Positions 51,400 through 62,509 of a stretch of 64,000 nucleotides of DNA are shown here, one piece after another. Origin of the DNA: Mesorhizobium wenxiniae (GTDB lineage Bacteria > Pseudomonadota > Alphaproteobacteria > Rhizobiales > Rhizobiaceae); contig NZ_NPKH01000039.1 of the NCBI RefSeq assembly GCF_002284535.1, positions 248,001-312,000 of the forward strand, read 5' to 3'. The notes beneath the pieces were generated by a model. The model had not been told where the DNA came from. It made no database searches and was given only the letters and a program-made list of their open reading frames with translations. Both the position numbers and the translations under genes were made by a program. The first letter of the stretch is position 1. Each line of letters starts with the position of its first letter.

Positions 51400-52482
51400 A
51401 TGGCGTCATCCACCGAAAGCAATACAAGACCCATCCGGCTGGCCGACATCGCCAAGGCCGCCGGGGTTTCGCACGGCACCGCCTCCAACGTGTTCAGCCG
51501 CCCTGAGATCGTGCGCGAGGAGGTCCGCGAACGGGTCAAGGCGGCCGCCGAGGCGCTGGGTTATGCCGGGCCCGACCCCAAGGGCCGGCTGCTGCGCGCC
51601 GGCAAGGTCAACGCGATCGGCGTCGCCACGACCGAGCCCCTCGCCTATTTCTTCGACGACCCCTTTGCCCGCGCGATGATGGCCGGGATTTCCGAGGCAT
51701 GTGACGCCACCGGCGCCGGCATCGCGCTGGTATCGGCCGGCAACCAGGAGAAGCTTGCCTGGAACATCCAGAGCGCCCTGGTCGATGGCTTCATTCTTTT
51801 CTGCATCGAGGGAGGTCCGCGCCTCGTCGAGCTAACACGCGAACGCAAGCTCCCCTTCGTTGCGCTCGAGCTCGGTTCCGAGGACGACACAGTCTCGGCG
51901 ATCGGCGTCGACAATGTCGTCGGCGCCCGCATGGCGGCACGCCATCTGGCGGAGCTTGGTCATCGCCGCTTCGCCGTGCTGTCGCTTGCCCTCGCCGACG
52001 GTCGCACCGGTCTGGTCACACCAGAGCAGGTCCGCTCGGCGGTCTACACGGGAACACGCGACCGCTATGCAGGCTATTTCGAGGAGCTCTCCCGCTTCGG
52101 CGTGGATACGGCCAGCGTACCGGTCTTCGAGACCGAGAACGACGAGGCCGGCACCAGAGCGGGCCTCGAAACGGTATTCGCCTCGGCCGAGCCGCCCACC
52201 GCCATCCTGGCGATGTCGGACAGGATCGCCATGATCGCCATCGAGTGGCTGAAGGCACGTGGCCTCTCGGTTCCCGGCGACGTTTCCATCGTCGGCTTCG
52301 ATGGCGTGCCGGACGCGGCGCTTTGCGATCCTGCGCTCACCACGATCGCCCAGCCGATCGCCGAGATCGGCCGCCGGGCGGCACGAACGATCCTTGATTT
52401 CGACGGCACGGTGCGGCGTGAGACGCTCGGCGTCGAGCTTGTCGTCAGGGCATCTTCCGGACCGCCGCCCAAAACAGCCTGA
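51400..52482 (+). CDS. LacI-family transcriptional regulator
   Basis: A 360-residue regulator. The HTH and hinge lie at about 13-60 (IRLADIAKAAGVSHGTASNVFSRPE, then VKAAAEALGYAG). The periplasmic-binding-protein-like effector domain follows: NAIGVA, VDGFILFCIEG, AIGVDNVVGARMAARHLAELGHRR, PTAILAMSDRIAM and VSIVGFDGVPDAA. I chose the ATG at 51400; an ATG at 51340 would put operator copy 4 inside the coding sequence. The effector is unknown because no sugar transporter or catabolic gene is adjacent. The likely targets are itself and the two tiny paralogs. Confidence 0.9.
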   Translation: MASSTESNTRPIRLADIAKAAGVSHGTASNVFSRPEIVREEVRERVKAAAEALGYAGPDPKGRLLRAGKVNAIGVATTEPLAYFFDDPFARAMMAGISEACDATGAGIALVSAGNQEKLAWNIQSALVDGFILFCIEGGPRLVELTRERKLPFVALELGSEDDTVSAIGVDNVVGARMAARHLAELGHRRFAVLSLALADGRTGLVTPEQVRSAVYTGTRDRYAGYFEELSRFGVDTASVPVFETENDEAGTRAGLETVFASAEPPTAILAMSDRIAMIAIEWLKARGLSVPGDVSIVGFDGVPDAALCDPALTTIAQPIAEIGRRAARTILDFDGTVRRETLGVELVVRASSGPPPKTA

Positions 52483-52492
52483 ACCCGGACGC

Positions 52493-53668
52493 TTACGGAT
52501 TGCTAGTCGCCATGGCCCCCACACCGAAGGGCGTATGGACAGGCGGCGCCTCGCTACGGACCGGCTTGCTCTTACCGGACTTTCCAATACCCGACAGCCA
52601 TTCAAGATAATAAGCGAGCGCGAACTGCATGGCGATGCCGGCGGCGATAAGCAAACTGTCATAGGCAAACCCGCCCGGGTTGATCAGCTTCATCACCTGC
52701 GCCACCATAGCGATCACCGTGCCGGCGATGAAAACCGGCAGCGAACGTTTGCCCAATATGGCGAGCGGATGGTCGCGACTGGTGCGGAACAGGTTCGAGA
52801 CAGAAGGAAAGGCCACAATCAGGTAGCTCACCGCCAGGATGTGGATCAGCCTCGGCAGCGACAGGAATGTCTTGTCGAAGCCGGTCAGCACCACGGGCAG
52901 GTTCAGCCACGACACGTGCCCCCATAGCGGGCTGTGCACCCAAATCAATGCCGCCGCGACATAGACCGCCGCCGTGCCGACCAGCCAACGGTTGACCGGA
53001 ATGGTGCCGCCGCGCTTGATATGCAGCATACTCGCCAGGCCGATGTTGAAGAGGAACTGCCACGACAGCGGATTGAGGAACCAGAAGCCGGGCTCAGGAT
53101 AATTCGGCGGCGCGATCTGATAGATCCCGGCAACCAGCCACAGAGCTCCCGATATCGCGAGCGCCGCCACGGGCCTGTAGCTGATGAACAGCAGGAAGGT
53201 TGGCGCCATCAGCAGCAGCACCGCATAGACCGGCAAGATGTTGTTGTAACCGAGCTGATGGCCAAGCGTGACGATGCCGATCAGCACTTGCTGCGGGTTC
53301 CTGATCAATGGCTCGATGTTGATCAGCGTCAGCATGTCCGGCCGCTTCTCGAACACCGCCGCCCCGCAGAAAATGGCCACCACCACCATCGTCGTGACGA
53401 TGTGGGCGACATAGAGCACACCGGCGCGGCGCCACAATTTCAGTATGGCCATGAGCCGGTTTCCCGGCTGGAATTTTGAACCATAGGCGAGCGCAACGGA
53501 CATGCCGGAGATCAGCACGAAGGCTTCCGCGGCATCCGAAAAGCCGAAATTCTTGTAGGTCAGGGTTTCGAAAACCGTGCCCGGGACATGGTCGACAAAT
53601 ATGATCAGCAGAGCGAGAGCGCGGAACACATCGATACGCGTATCGCGTTCCGAATTTGGCATGGTCAT
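52493..53668 (-). CDS. opgC: OpgC family acyltransferase-like membrane protein
   Basis: A 391-residue protein with about ten membrane helices. TRIDVFRALALLIIFVDHVPG and AAEAFVLISGMSVALAYG at the N-terminus are typical of OpgC, which transfers succinyl groups to periplasmic glucans. The cyclic beta-glucans of rhizobia are the likely acceptor. The gene is convergent with the LacI-type regulator (10-bp gap). No glucan synthase gene is in the window. Confidence 0.87.
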   Translation of the reverse strand: MTMPNSERDTRIDVFRALALLIIFVDHVPGTVFETLTYKNFGFSDAAEAFVLISGMSVALAYGSKFQPGNRLMAILKLWRRAGVLYVAHIVTTMVVVAIFCGAAVFEKRPDMLTLINIEPLIRNPQQVLIGIVTLGHQLGYNNILPVYAVLLLMAPTFLLFISYRPVAALAISGALWLVAGIYQIAPPNYPEPGFWFLNPLSWQFLFNIGLASMLHIKRGGTIPVNRWLVGTAAVYVAAALIWVHSPLWGHVSWLNLPVVLTGFDKTFLSLPRLIHILAVSYLIVAFPSVSNLFRTSRDHPLAILGKRSLPVFIAGTVIAMVAQVMKLINPGGFAYDSLLIAAGIAMQFALAYYLEWLSGIGKSGKSKPVRSEAPPVHTPFGVGAMATSNP

Positions 53669-53873
53669 CGATAAAAGGCCTCAAAGCTGGTTGTTCATGC
53701 CGGCGATCGATGCGACCGCCCGACGCACCGCTTCGCTTCCTCCCCGCAGGAGCATATCGCGGACAAACGGACTGAAATGCGCCCGGTTCAATCAACTTTG
53801 AAGGAGCCCGAAAATATTCCGTTTTGAAGCCGGCAAATGAACAAAAACGACGCGAAATCAAAAGGATGCAACT

Positions 53874-54545
53874 ATGGCCGAAAAACCTCCGGAAGACGGC
53901 TTTTTGCGGCGAGACCTGCCGTTTTTCTATCGCCTCTACAGACCAGCAGAACCAACCGGCGAATGCCTTTTTCTCCTGCATGGATCCGGCGTCGACGAGA
54001 CGACGCTGGTGGCGCTGGGGCAGCAAATCGCGCCGCACGCGTTGTTGGTGGCGGTGCGTGGCCGTATCGCTCAGGAGGACGGTTTCCGCTGGTTCAGACG
54101 GATCTCGCCCATACGCTTCGAACAGGGTAGCATCCGCAAAGAGGCGGACGCTTTCGCGGCCTTCATCACCGAGGTGGCGAAACGCCACGACCTCGCCCTC
54201 TCCCGGGCAATTTTTCTCGGCTATTCGAACGGCGCCAACCTGGTTTCAAGCATGATGCTGCTGCATCCGCAGCTCATCGCCCGAGCAGCATTGCTGCGGC
54301 CCATGCCCGTGATGGACGAGGTGCCGCCGGCGGATCTCCGCAAGGCACGGGTGGCAATCATATCCGGCGCCGCCGACCTGACCTATGGGCCCTTCGCACT
54401 CGCGCTGGTCGGACTGCTCGGCCGGCATGGTGCCGAGGTCGAGGCCCACACGATCGCCTCCGGCCATGAAATCGGCGATCGGGATGCTGAAATCGTCAGG
54501 CAATGGCTGGCCGGCCCCGCAACCACTATTGCGCAGGCAAATTGA
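53874..54545 (+). CDS. Alpha/beta hydrolase (phospholipase/carboxylesterase family)
   Basis: A 223-residue esterase. The oxyanion hole region is FLLHGSGVDET, the nucleophile serine lies in GYSNGANL, and the acid and histidine are in ISGAADLTYG and ASGHEIGDRD. The ATG at 53874 has AAGGA upstream. Members of this group cleave short-chain or aromatic esters; the natural substrate is unknown. The 200 bp upstream show no other gene. Confidence 0.83.
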   Translation: MAEKPPEDGFLRRDLPFFYRLYRPAEPTGECLFLLHGSGVDETTLVALGQQIAPHALLVAVRGRIAQEDGFRWFRRISPIRFEQGSIRKEADAFAAFITEVAKRHDLALSRAIFLGYSNGANLVSSMMLLHPQLIARAALLRPMPVMDEVPPADLRKARVAIISGAADLTYGPFALALVGLLGRHGAEVEAHTIASGHEIGDRDAEIVRQWLAGPATTIAQAN

Positions 54546-54557
54546 TGAGCCGAGATT

Positions 54558-55946
54558 TTACCCTCGCCCCATCCGGGCCCAGGCGTCCAGCCCCGCGATC
54601 TTGTAGGCTTCGGCCAGCGTCGGATAGTTGAAGGTGTTGTTGACGAAGAAATCGACGGTGCCACCGAGATTGATCACCGCCTGGCCGATATGGATCAGTT
54701 CGGTCGCGCCCTCGCCGACGATATGCGCGCCGAGCAGCCGGCGTGTTTCGATCGAAAACAGAAGCTTCAGGAAGCCGGTGTTGACGCCCATGATATGGCC
54801 GCGCGAGGTCTCGCGGAAGCGCGCCACGCCGACCTCATACGCGCCGCCACCCTCGCGCACCTGCTCCTCGGACTGGCCGACGGTCGAGATTTCCGGCACG
54901 GCGTAGATGCCGTAGGGAAAGGTTTCCGGCGGCGGCGGCAAGGGCACGCCGAAGGCATGGCAGGCGGCCACCCTGCCCTGTTCCATCGAGGTGGAGGCGA
55001 GGCTCGGAAAGCCGATGACGTCACCGGCGGCATAGATGTTCGGCGCACTGGTCCGGAAGGTCTGCGGATCGACCTTGATGCGGCCCCGGGAATCAGCCTC
55101 GATGCCGACCACGTCCAGACCGAGCGCGCCGACATTGCCGGTGCGCCCCGCGGCATAAAGCACCATCTCCGAGCGTATGGTGCGGCCGTCGGCAAGCGTC
55201 ACCTCGGCATAGTCCGGTTTCGAGGCGATCTCCTTGATCGCACTGCCCAGCCGGATCGTCATGCCGCGGTCGCGCATCTGATGGATGAAATCGTCGACGA
55301 TCTCGCGGTCGACGAAATCGAGGATGGTGTTGCGCGGTTCGACCAGCGTCACCGGCACGTCGAGCGCCGAAAAGATCGTCGCGTACTCCACGCCGATGAC
55401 GCCGGCGCCAATCACCGTCAGTGTCCGCGGCAGGCGCTCGAGCTCCAGCATCTCGTCGCTGTCGAAGACACGTGTCTTGTCGAAGGGCACGTCGCGCGGC
55501 CGGTGCGGGCGGGTGCCGACCGCGATCAGCGCATGCGCAAAACCGACTTCGCTATAGTCGCCCGTGTCCGTCGTCAGGCTCGCTCTGTTGGGACCGAGAA
55601 ACTTGACAGCGGCGCGTGCGCTCTTGACCGTGTTGCGCATGAACTGGTGCTGCAGCACCTCGACCTCGTGATCGAGCGTCTTGTGCAGGCGTTCGATCAG
55701 ATCGCCGACCAAAATGTCCTGCTTGACCCGGTAGCCGCGCCCGTAGAAGCCGCGCTCGCGCCAGCCGGAGAGGTTGAGCACAGTTTCCCGCAGCGTCTTC
55801 GACGGGATGGTGCCGGTGTGCACGGAGACACCGCCAAGCCGCCGGCCCCTGTCGACCACCAGCACGGCTTTGCCGAGCTTGGCCGACTGCACTGCGGCGC
55901 GGCGCCCTGAAGGGCCGCTGCCGATGACCAGCATGTCGTAGTCCAT
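54558..55946 (-). CDS. sthA: Soluble pyridine nucleotide transhydrogenase
   Basis: A 462-residue flavoprotein that moves reducing equivalents between NADPH and NAD+. The FAD site is VIGSGPSGRRAA, the NAD(P) site is VIGAGVIGVEYA, and IYAAGDVIGFPSLAS is the second flavin motif. HTGTIPSKTLRE stands where disulfide reductases have their redox cysteine pair, and the cysteines are missing, as expected for SthA. The C-terminal dimerisation domain ends VDFFVNNTFNYPTLAEAYK. Confidence 0.93.
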   Translation of the reverse strand: MDYDMLVIGSGPSGRRAAVQSAKLGKAVLVVDRGRRLGGVSVHTGTIPSKTLRETVLNLSGWRERGFYGRGYRVKQDILVGDLIERLHKTLDHEVEVLQHQFMRNTVKSARAAVKFLGPNRASLTTDTGDYSEVGFAHALIAVGTRPHRPRDVPFDKTRVFDSDEMLELERLPRTLTVIGAGVIGVEYATIFSALDVPVTLVEPRNTILDFVDREIVDDFIHQMRDRGMTIRLGSAIKEIASKPDYAEVTLADGRTIRSEMVLYAAGRTGNVGALGLDVVGIEADSRGRIKVDPQTFRTSAPNIYAAGDVIGFPSLASTSMEQGRVAACHAFGVPLPPPPETFPYGIYAVPEISTVGQSEEQVREGGGAYEVGVARFRETSRGHIMGVNTGFLKLLFSIETRRLLGAHIVGEGATELIHIGQAVINLGGTVDFFVNNTFNYPTLAEAYKIAGLDAWARMGRG

Positions 55947-56145
55947 GTCGCCCTCGCCTGCGCTTTGTTGCGCTGCAGCAAGCTAACGCCATCGGCGCTC
56001 CAAATTCAACCGATTCGGGCTGTGCCCGGCGCTGCTTCCCACCGCATGTCGCGGAAAGGCTTGATCTTGATTCCGCAGCAAGACTTCACCATTTCAACAC
56101 CAGGCGGCCCGCACCCTATCCCGGGCCTGATTACGAGGAAATGAC

Positions 56146-56616
56146 ATGAACGCGCGCGTTCTCGACGGCGAAATCATCACCACCAGGCTCGATGATATCA
56201 GGGCCTATGATGGCGTGCGCAGGCGGCGTGTCCTCGCCTTCATCATCGACTATTGCATCGTCGCGCTGCTCACCATCCCGTTCGCGATCCTGGTGTTCTT
56301 GCTCGGGATTCTGACGCTCGGCCTCGGCTGGATGCTGTTTTCCGTCCTCGTGCCGGCCGTCGCCATCCTCTACATCTGGAACACGCTCGGCAGCGCCGAC
56401 CAGGCCACGACAGGCATGAAGATGATGGGGATCCGGCTCGACCGTCTGGACGGCACCCGCATCGACGGGCTGACGGCGGTGGTGCATTCGGTGCTGTTCT
56501 GGGCCGGCAACGTTATCCTGACGCCGCTGGTCCTTCTGGTGTCGCTGTTTGCCGACCGCAAACGCACGCTGCACGACCTGCTGCTGGGCACGGTGGTCAG
56601 CCGCAGTGACCGCTGA
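56146..56616 (+). CDS. RDD family membrane protein
   Basis: A 156-residue protein with two to three membrane helices. The RDD motif is VRRRRVLAFIIDYCIVAL (Arg, then Asp in the first helix), and GTKLMGIRL-like GMKMMGIRLDRLDG and DRKRTLHDLLLGTVV are present. A role in ion transport has been proposed for the family; none is certain. It precedes the leucyltransferase gene by 135 bp. Confidence 0.85.
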   Translation: MNARVLDGEIITTRLDDIRAYDGVRRRRVLAFIIDYCIVALLTIPFAILVFLLGILTLGLGWMLFSVLVPAVAILYIWNTLGSADQATTGMKMMGIRLDRLDGTRIDGLTAVVHSVLFWAGNVILTPLVLLVSLFADRKRTLHDLLLGTVVSRSDR

Positions 56617-56751
56617 AACAGCTTTTTTACGAGTCCCGCGTGCATTTGTGTGCAAAGTGACGGCTTCCGATCACCCACGCCTTCACAATCCTGTTGAATT
56701 TTTCGCCGTGCGCGCCAAAGGTATGATTCGCAGGAGTGTTTCCAAGGTTCG

Positions 56752-57516
56752 ATGACGCACCATCCTACCCAGTCGCCGCAGTTCTTCCTGACCGCGCCGT
56801 CGCCGTGCCCGTATCTTGAGGGCCAGTTCGAGCGCAAGGTGTTCACGCATCTGGTCGGCGACAAGGCACCGGAGATGAACGACCTATTGACGCAAGGCGG
56901 CTTCCGGCGATCGCAGAACATCGCCTACCGGCCGGCCTGCGAGACCTGCCGCGCCTGCGTTTCGGTACGCATCCTGGCCCAGGAATTCACTGCCAGCCGC
57001 AACATGAAGCGGGTGATACAGCACAATTCAGACCTCATCGGTGCCATGCACGACGCGCAACCATCCACCGAGCAGTATTCGCTGTTCCGCAGCTATCTCG
57101 ATGCCCGCCATCGCCGCGGCGGCATGTCCGACATGACGGTGCTCGACTACGCCATGATGGTCGAGGACACCCATGTTGATACCAAGGTCATCGAATACCG
57201 GCGCCGCGGCCCAGACAGCTTCATCACCGGCAAGGGCCAGGGCGAGCTGATCGCGGTGGCGCTCACCGACAAGATGGCCGACGGCCTGTCGATGGTCTAT
57301 TCCTATTTCAATCCGGACTTCGAGGACCGCTCGCTCGGCACCTTCATGATCCTCGACCACATCGCCCGCGCCAGGGCGATGGGCTTGCCCCATGTCTATC
57401 TCGGCTACTGGGTCAACGGCTCGCGCAAGATGAACTATAAGATGCGCTTCATGCCGCAGGAGCATCTCGGCCCGAAAGGCTGGGAACGCTACGGCCACGA
57501 AGCGGTTTCGCGCTGA
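56752..57516 (+). CDS. bpt: Aspartate/glutamate leucyltransferase (Bpt/Ate family)
   Basis: A 254-residue aminoacyl-tRNA-protein transferase of the N-degron pathway. It has SPCPYLEGQFERKVFTHL, the cysteine-rich ACETCRACVSVRI and the C-terminal GLPHVYLGYWVNGSRKMNYK region. Bacterial Bpt proteins transfer leucine from Leu-tRNA to N-terminal Asp or Glu, marking the protein for ClpS-ClpAP. Confidence 0.93.
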   Translation: MTHHPTQSPQFFLTAPSPCPYLEGQFERKVFTHLVGDKAPEMNDLLTQGGFRRSQNIAYRPACETCRACVSVRILAQEFTASRNMKRVIQHNSDLIGAMHDAQPSTEQYSLFRSYLDARHRRGGMSDMTVLDYAMMVEDTHVDTKVIEYRRRGPDSFITGKGQGELIAVALTDKMADGLSMVYSYFNPDFEDRSLGTFMILDHIARARAMGLPHVYLGYWVNGSRKMNYKMRFMPQEHLGPKGWERYGHEAVSR

Positions 57517-57642
57517 TCCGCCCTTTCGCCAACATCCTTAAAACTGTTTCAAGGAGGATGCCGCTGGTTTTCGGCCGCTTGGCTGGAACGACAGACGCTG
57601 GGCCAATTTTGCGCCTGCCTCCACTTCATTGCGAGAATTGCC

Positions 57643-58539
57643 ATGTCGTCCCACAACGATCACCAGAAGGGCCTTCTCATCACCGCCATCGGCGGGCTGA
57701 CGCTGACCATCGACATTCCACTGATCCGGCTCGCTGACGGCGGCGCGTGGACGATCCTCCTGCTGCGCACCGGCACCACCTTGGTCGCGGCGCTGATCAT
57801 CTGGACCGTCTGGCGCTCGCTGAGCAGGAACGCGCCGCAGCTCATCCCCGGCTGGTCGGGGCTTGTTGTCGCGATATGCTATGGGCTGACCTCGGTCACC
57901 TTCGTCACCAGCATCTATTATACCACGACCGCCAATCTGGTCTTCATCCTGGCCTTCAACACCGTGTTCGCGGCACTGCTGTCCTGGCTGTTCCTGAAGG
58001 AGCGGCCACGACTGGTCACGGTGGCCGCGATGCTGGTCATGATTGTCGGCGTCGCGATCATCGTCGGCGATTCGATCGGCACCGGGCACCTGTTCGGCGA
58101 TCTCATGGCGCTGTGCTCGGCTTTCTTTATCGCGCTGGCCATCACCATCTCGCGCGCCAGCGGCAAGGACATGGGGTTCACATCGCTGGTCGGCGTGATC
58201 CTGCCCCTGGCCGTCGCAGTGTTCATGGTCTCAGGCGAAGGCCTTCAGGTGAACGCGCCGTGGTGGATCATCTTCAACGGCGCCGTAATCATGCCGATCT
58301 CGTTCTTCTGCCTCGCCAACGGGCCGAAATATATTTCGGGACCGGAAGTGGCGATGTTCTATCTACTCGAAACCGTGCTGGCGCCGGTCTGGATGTGGAT
58401 GATCTTTGCCGAGACGCCTTCGCGCAACAGCCTGATCGGCGGCGCGATCCTGATCGTCACGCTGGTCGCCCATTCGCTGTGGCAGCTGCATGAGGGGCGC
58501 AAGCGCCGCGCAAGCCTTGCGGTCAGTCACCCGGCCTGA
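57643..58539 (+). CDS. DMT-superfamily transporter (EamA domains)
   Basis: A 298-residue protein with ten predicted helices in two EamA repeats: the first ends with TANLVFILAFNTVFAALLSWLFLKERP and the second with GPEVAMFYLLETVLAPVWMWMIFAETP. These are exporters or uptake systems for metabolites; the substrate is unknown. It overlaps the next, convergent gene by 13 bp at the 3' ends. Confidence 0.86.
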   Translation: MSSHNDHQKGLLITAIGGLTLTIDIPLIRLADGGAWTILLLRTGTTLVAALIIWTVWRSLSRNAPQLIPGWSGLVVAICYGLTSVTFVTSIYYTTTANLVFILAFNTVFAALLSWLFLKERPRLVTVAAMLVMIVGVAIIVGDSIGTGHLFGDLMALCSAFFIALAITISRASGKDMGFTSLVGVILPLAVAVFMVSGEGLQVNAPWWIIFNGAVIMPISFFCLANGPKYISGPEVAMFYLLETVLAPVWMWMIFAETPSRNSLIGGAILIVTLVAHSLWQLHEGRKRRASLAVSHPA

Positions 58540-59732
58540 GACTTCTTCTCGGCAACGATTTCGATTTGCGGCGACCCTTCCAGCTCCGCCGGTGCTGCGG
58601 GGGCGAGTTCGTCGGCCAATTCCACCTCGCGCAGCCATTCGCGCCAGATCGCGACCAGCAATGCCATCAGCACCGGGCCGATGAACAGGCCGAGAAAGCC
58701 CATCGTCTTGACGCCGCCGATCAGGCCGAAAAAGGTCGGCAGGAACGGCAGCTTTATCGGGCCGCCGACCAGTTTCGGGCGCAATGTCTTGTCGACGATG
58801 AACAGTTCGACGCTCCCCCAGATGAACAGCGCCAACCCGGCCATCGGCGAGCCGCTGGCGGCGAGATAGATCGAAACAAGCGTGAAGGACAGCGGTGCGC
58901 CGCCAGGGATCAGCGCCATGATGCCGGTCAGGGCGCCGAGCGTCACCGGCGACGGCACGCCGGCCAGCCAGTAGGCCACGCCCAGCACCACCCCCTCGCC
59001 GATGGCGATAATGGTCATGCCGGTTACCGTCGAGGAAATCGTCGCCGGCACGACGCGTGAAATCCGCTCCCACCTGGTCGGCAGGATGCGTTCGCCAAGA
59101 CGGTCGACCTGCCCGGCAAAATGCTCGCCGTCGCGATAGGCAAAGAACAGCGCGATCATCATGAACAGCAGCGCCAGCAGAAGGCCGAAGGCACTGCCGC
59201 CGGCGGCCAGCACGCCGCGGTAGATGCTGCCGATGTTGGCGCCGCTGATCAGCTGGATCAGTTCGCCGATGCCGCCGGGATGGCCGAGATTGCGCGTCCA
59301 CTGCTCGTTCAGCCAGTCGCCCACCACAGGCAGCGTGGCGATCCAGTGCGGCGTCACCGCGCCTTCGCGGTTGGTCTCGATCGCCCAGCCAACCCATTCG
59401 CGGACTTCGTTGCTGGCGTAGGCGCCGGCGAGCGCGATCGGCACCACCAGGAAAGTGAGGATGAACAGGATCGCCAATGTCGCGGCGATCGTGCGGTTGC
59501 CGCCGACAGCAGCCAGCAGCCGCCGATAGAGCGGCCAGCTGGCAAAGGCGATGACGAGAGCAGCCAGCACCGGGACCAGGAAACCATGAAAGAAATAGAC
59601 CCCGGCGGCAACGATCAGCACCAGGAGCCAGCGCGCTGCCGACAGCGGCGGAATGACGGCGGATCTGACCGGCGTCGACAGGCCGAACAAGCGCTGCTGC
59701 CCTTCCGGTTTCTTAATCCTGGCTTCTTTCAA
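58527..59732 (-). CDS. AI-2E family transporter (PerM/TqsA-like)
   Basis: A 401-residue membrane protein with about eight helices. LVLIVAAGVYFFHGFLVPVLAALVIAFASWPLYR at the N-terminus and the later IPGGAPLSFTLVSIYLA and KLVGGPIKLPFLPTFFGLIGGVKTMGFLGLFIGPVLMAL are hallmarks of this family. Some members export autoinducer 2 and others are Na+/H+ antiporters, so the function remains open. Confidence 0.86.
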   Translation of the reverse strand: MKEARIKKPEGQQRLFGLSTPVRSAVIPPLSAARWLLVLIVAAGVYFFHGFLVPVLAALVIAFASWPLYRRLLAAVGGNRTIAATLAILFILTFLVVPIALAGAYASNEVREWVGWAIETNREGAVTPHWIATLPVVGDWLNEQWTRNLGHPGGIGELIQLISGANIGSIYRGVLAAGGSAFGLLLALLFMMIALFFAYRDGEHFAGQVDRLGERILPTRWERISRVVPATISSTVTGMTIIAIGEGVVLGVAYWLAGVPSPVTLGALTGIMALIPGGAPLSFTLVSIYLAASGSPMAGLALFIWGSVELFIVDKTLRPKLVGGPIKLPFLPTFFGLIGGVKTMGFLGLFIGPVLMALLVAIWREWLREVELADELAPAAPAELEGSPQIEIVAEKKSQAG

Positions 59733-59836
59733 ATGCCCATTTCTCCCAAAGGCGTGTGTCCCCGCCTTATGTAGCGATGCTTATGTACCATCATAGTGCA
59801 GCAATCGTGGCGACATTCCAAATGTTTGCATGGAGG

Positions 59837-59994
59837 CGCTAATCTCCCCCCTTGAGGGGGAGACGTCGCCGCAGGGCGACAGAGGGTCGGGACGTTCAGA
59901 CACGACCTCTTATTGCGAACAGGGGAGGCTGGCGCTTTATGCGCGGGGACCCCTCTGGCCTGCCGGCCATCTCCCCCCTGAGGGGGGAGATTAC

Positions 59995-59995
<1 letters not shown>
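59837..59995. repeat. Composite repeat, family C: inverted doublet abutting the parC stop codon
   Basis: The left unit (59837-59886) carries ATCTCCCCCCTTGAGGGGGA then GCAGGGCGACAGAGGG; the right unit (59945-59995) reads CCCCTCTGGCCTGCCGGCC then ATCTCCCCCCTGAGGGGGGA. The spacer is about 58 bp. The palindrome ends two bases before the parC stop codon and may be its terminator. Confidence 0.75.
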
Positions 59996-62247
<2,252 letters not shown>

Positions 62248-62509
62248 GGGCTGGGACTAGCCGAGCGGGTGATTCGCGGCAAGAGGCTTGAGTGCGCCTC
62301 CTTCCGCAACACGAACTGGACGCACTGCTGCTCCGACCAACATCAATCGGTTACATCCCGGCTCTATGGCAATGGATCGGATTTGCCTTTCGCCATGGTT
62401 TTCGACCATTTTGCGGGAGAACGCCTTTTTCCCGTCCAGTTCATCACGGAAGGGTGACGGCGCAACGAGTTTAAAAAACAATCTTCAGGACACTCTCAGG
62501 GGACTCGCG

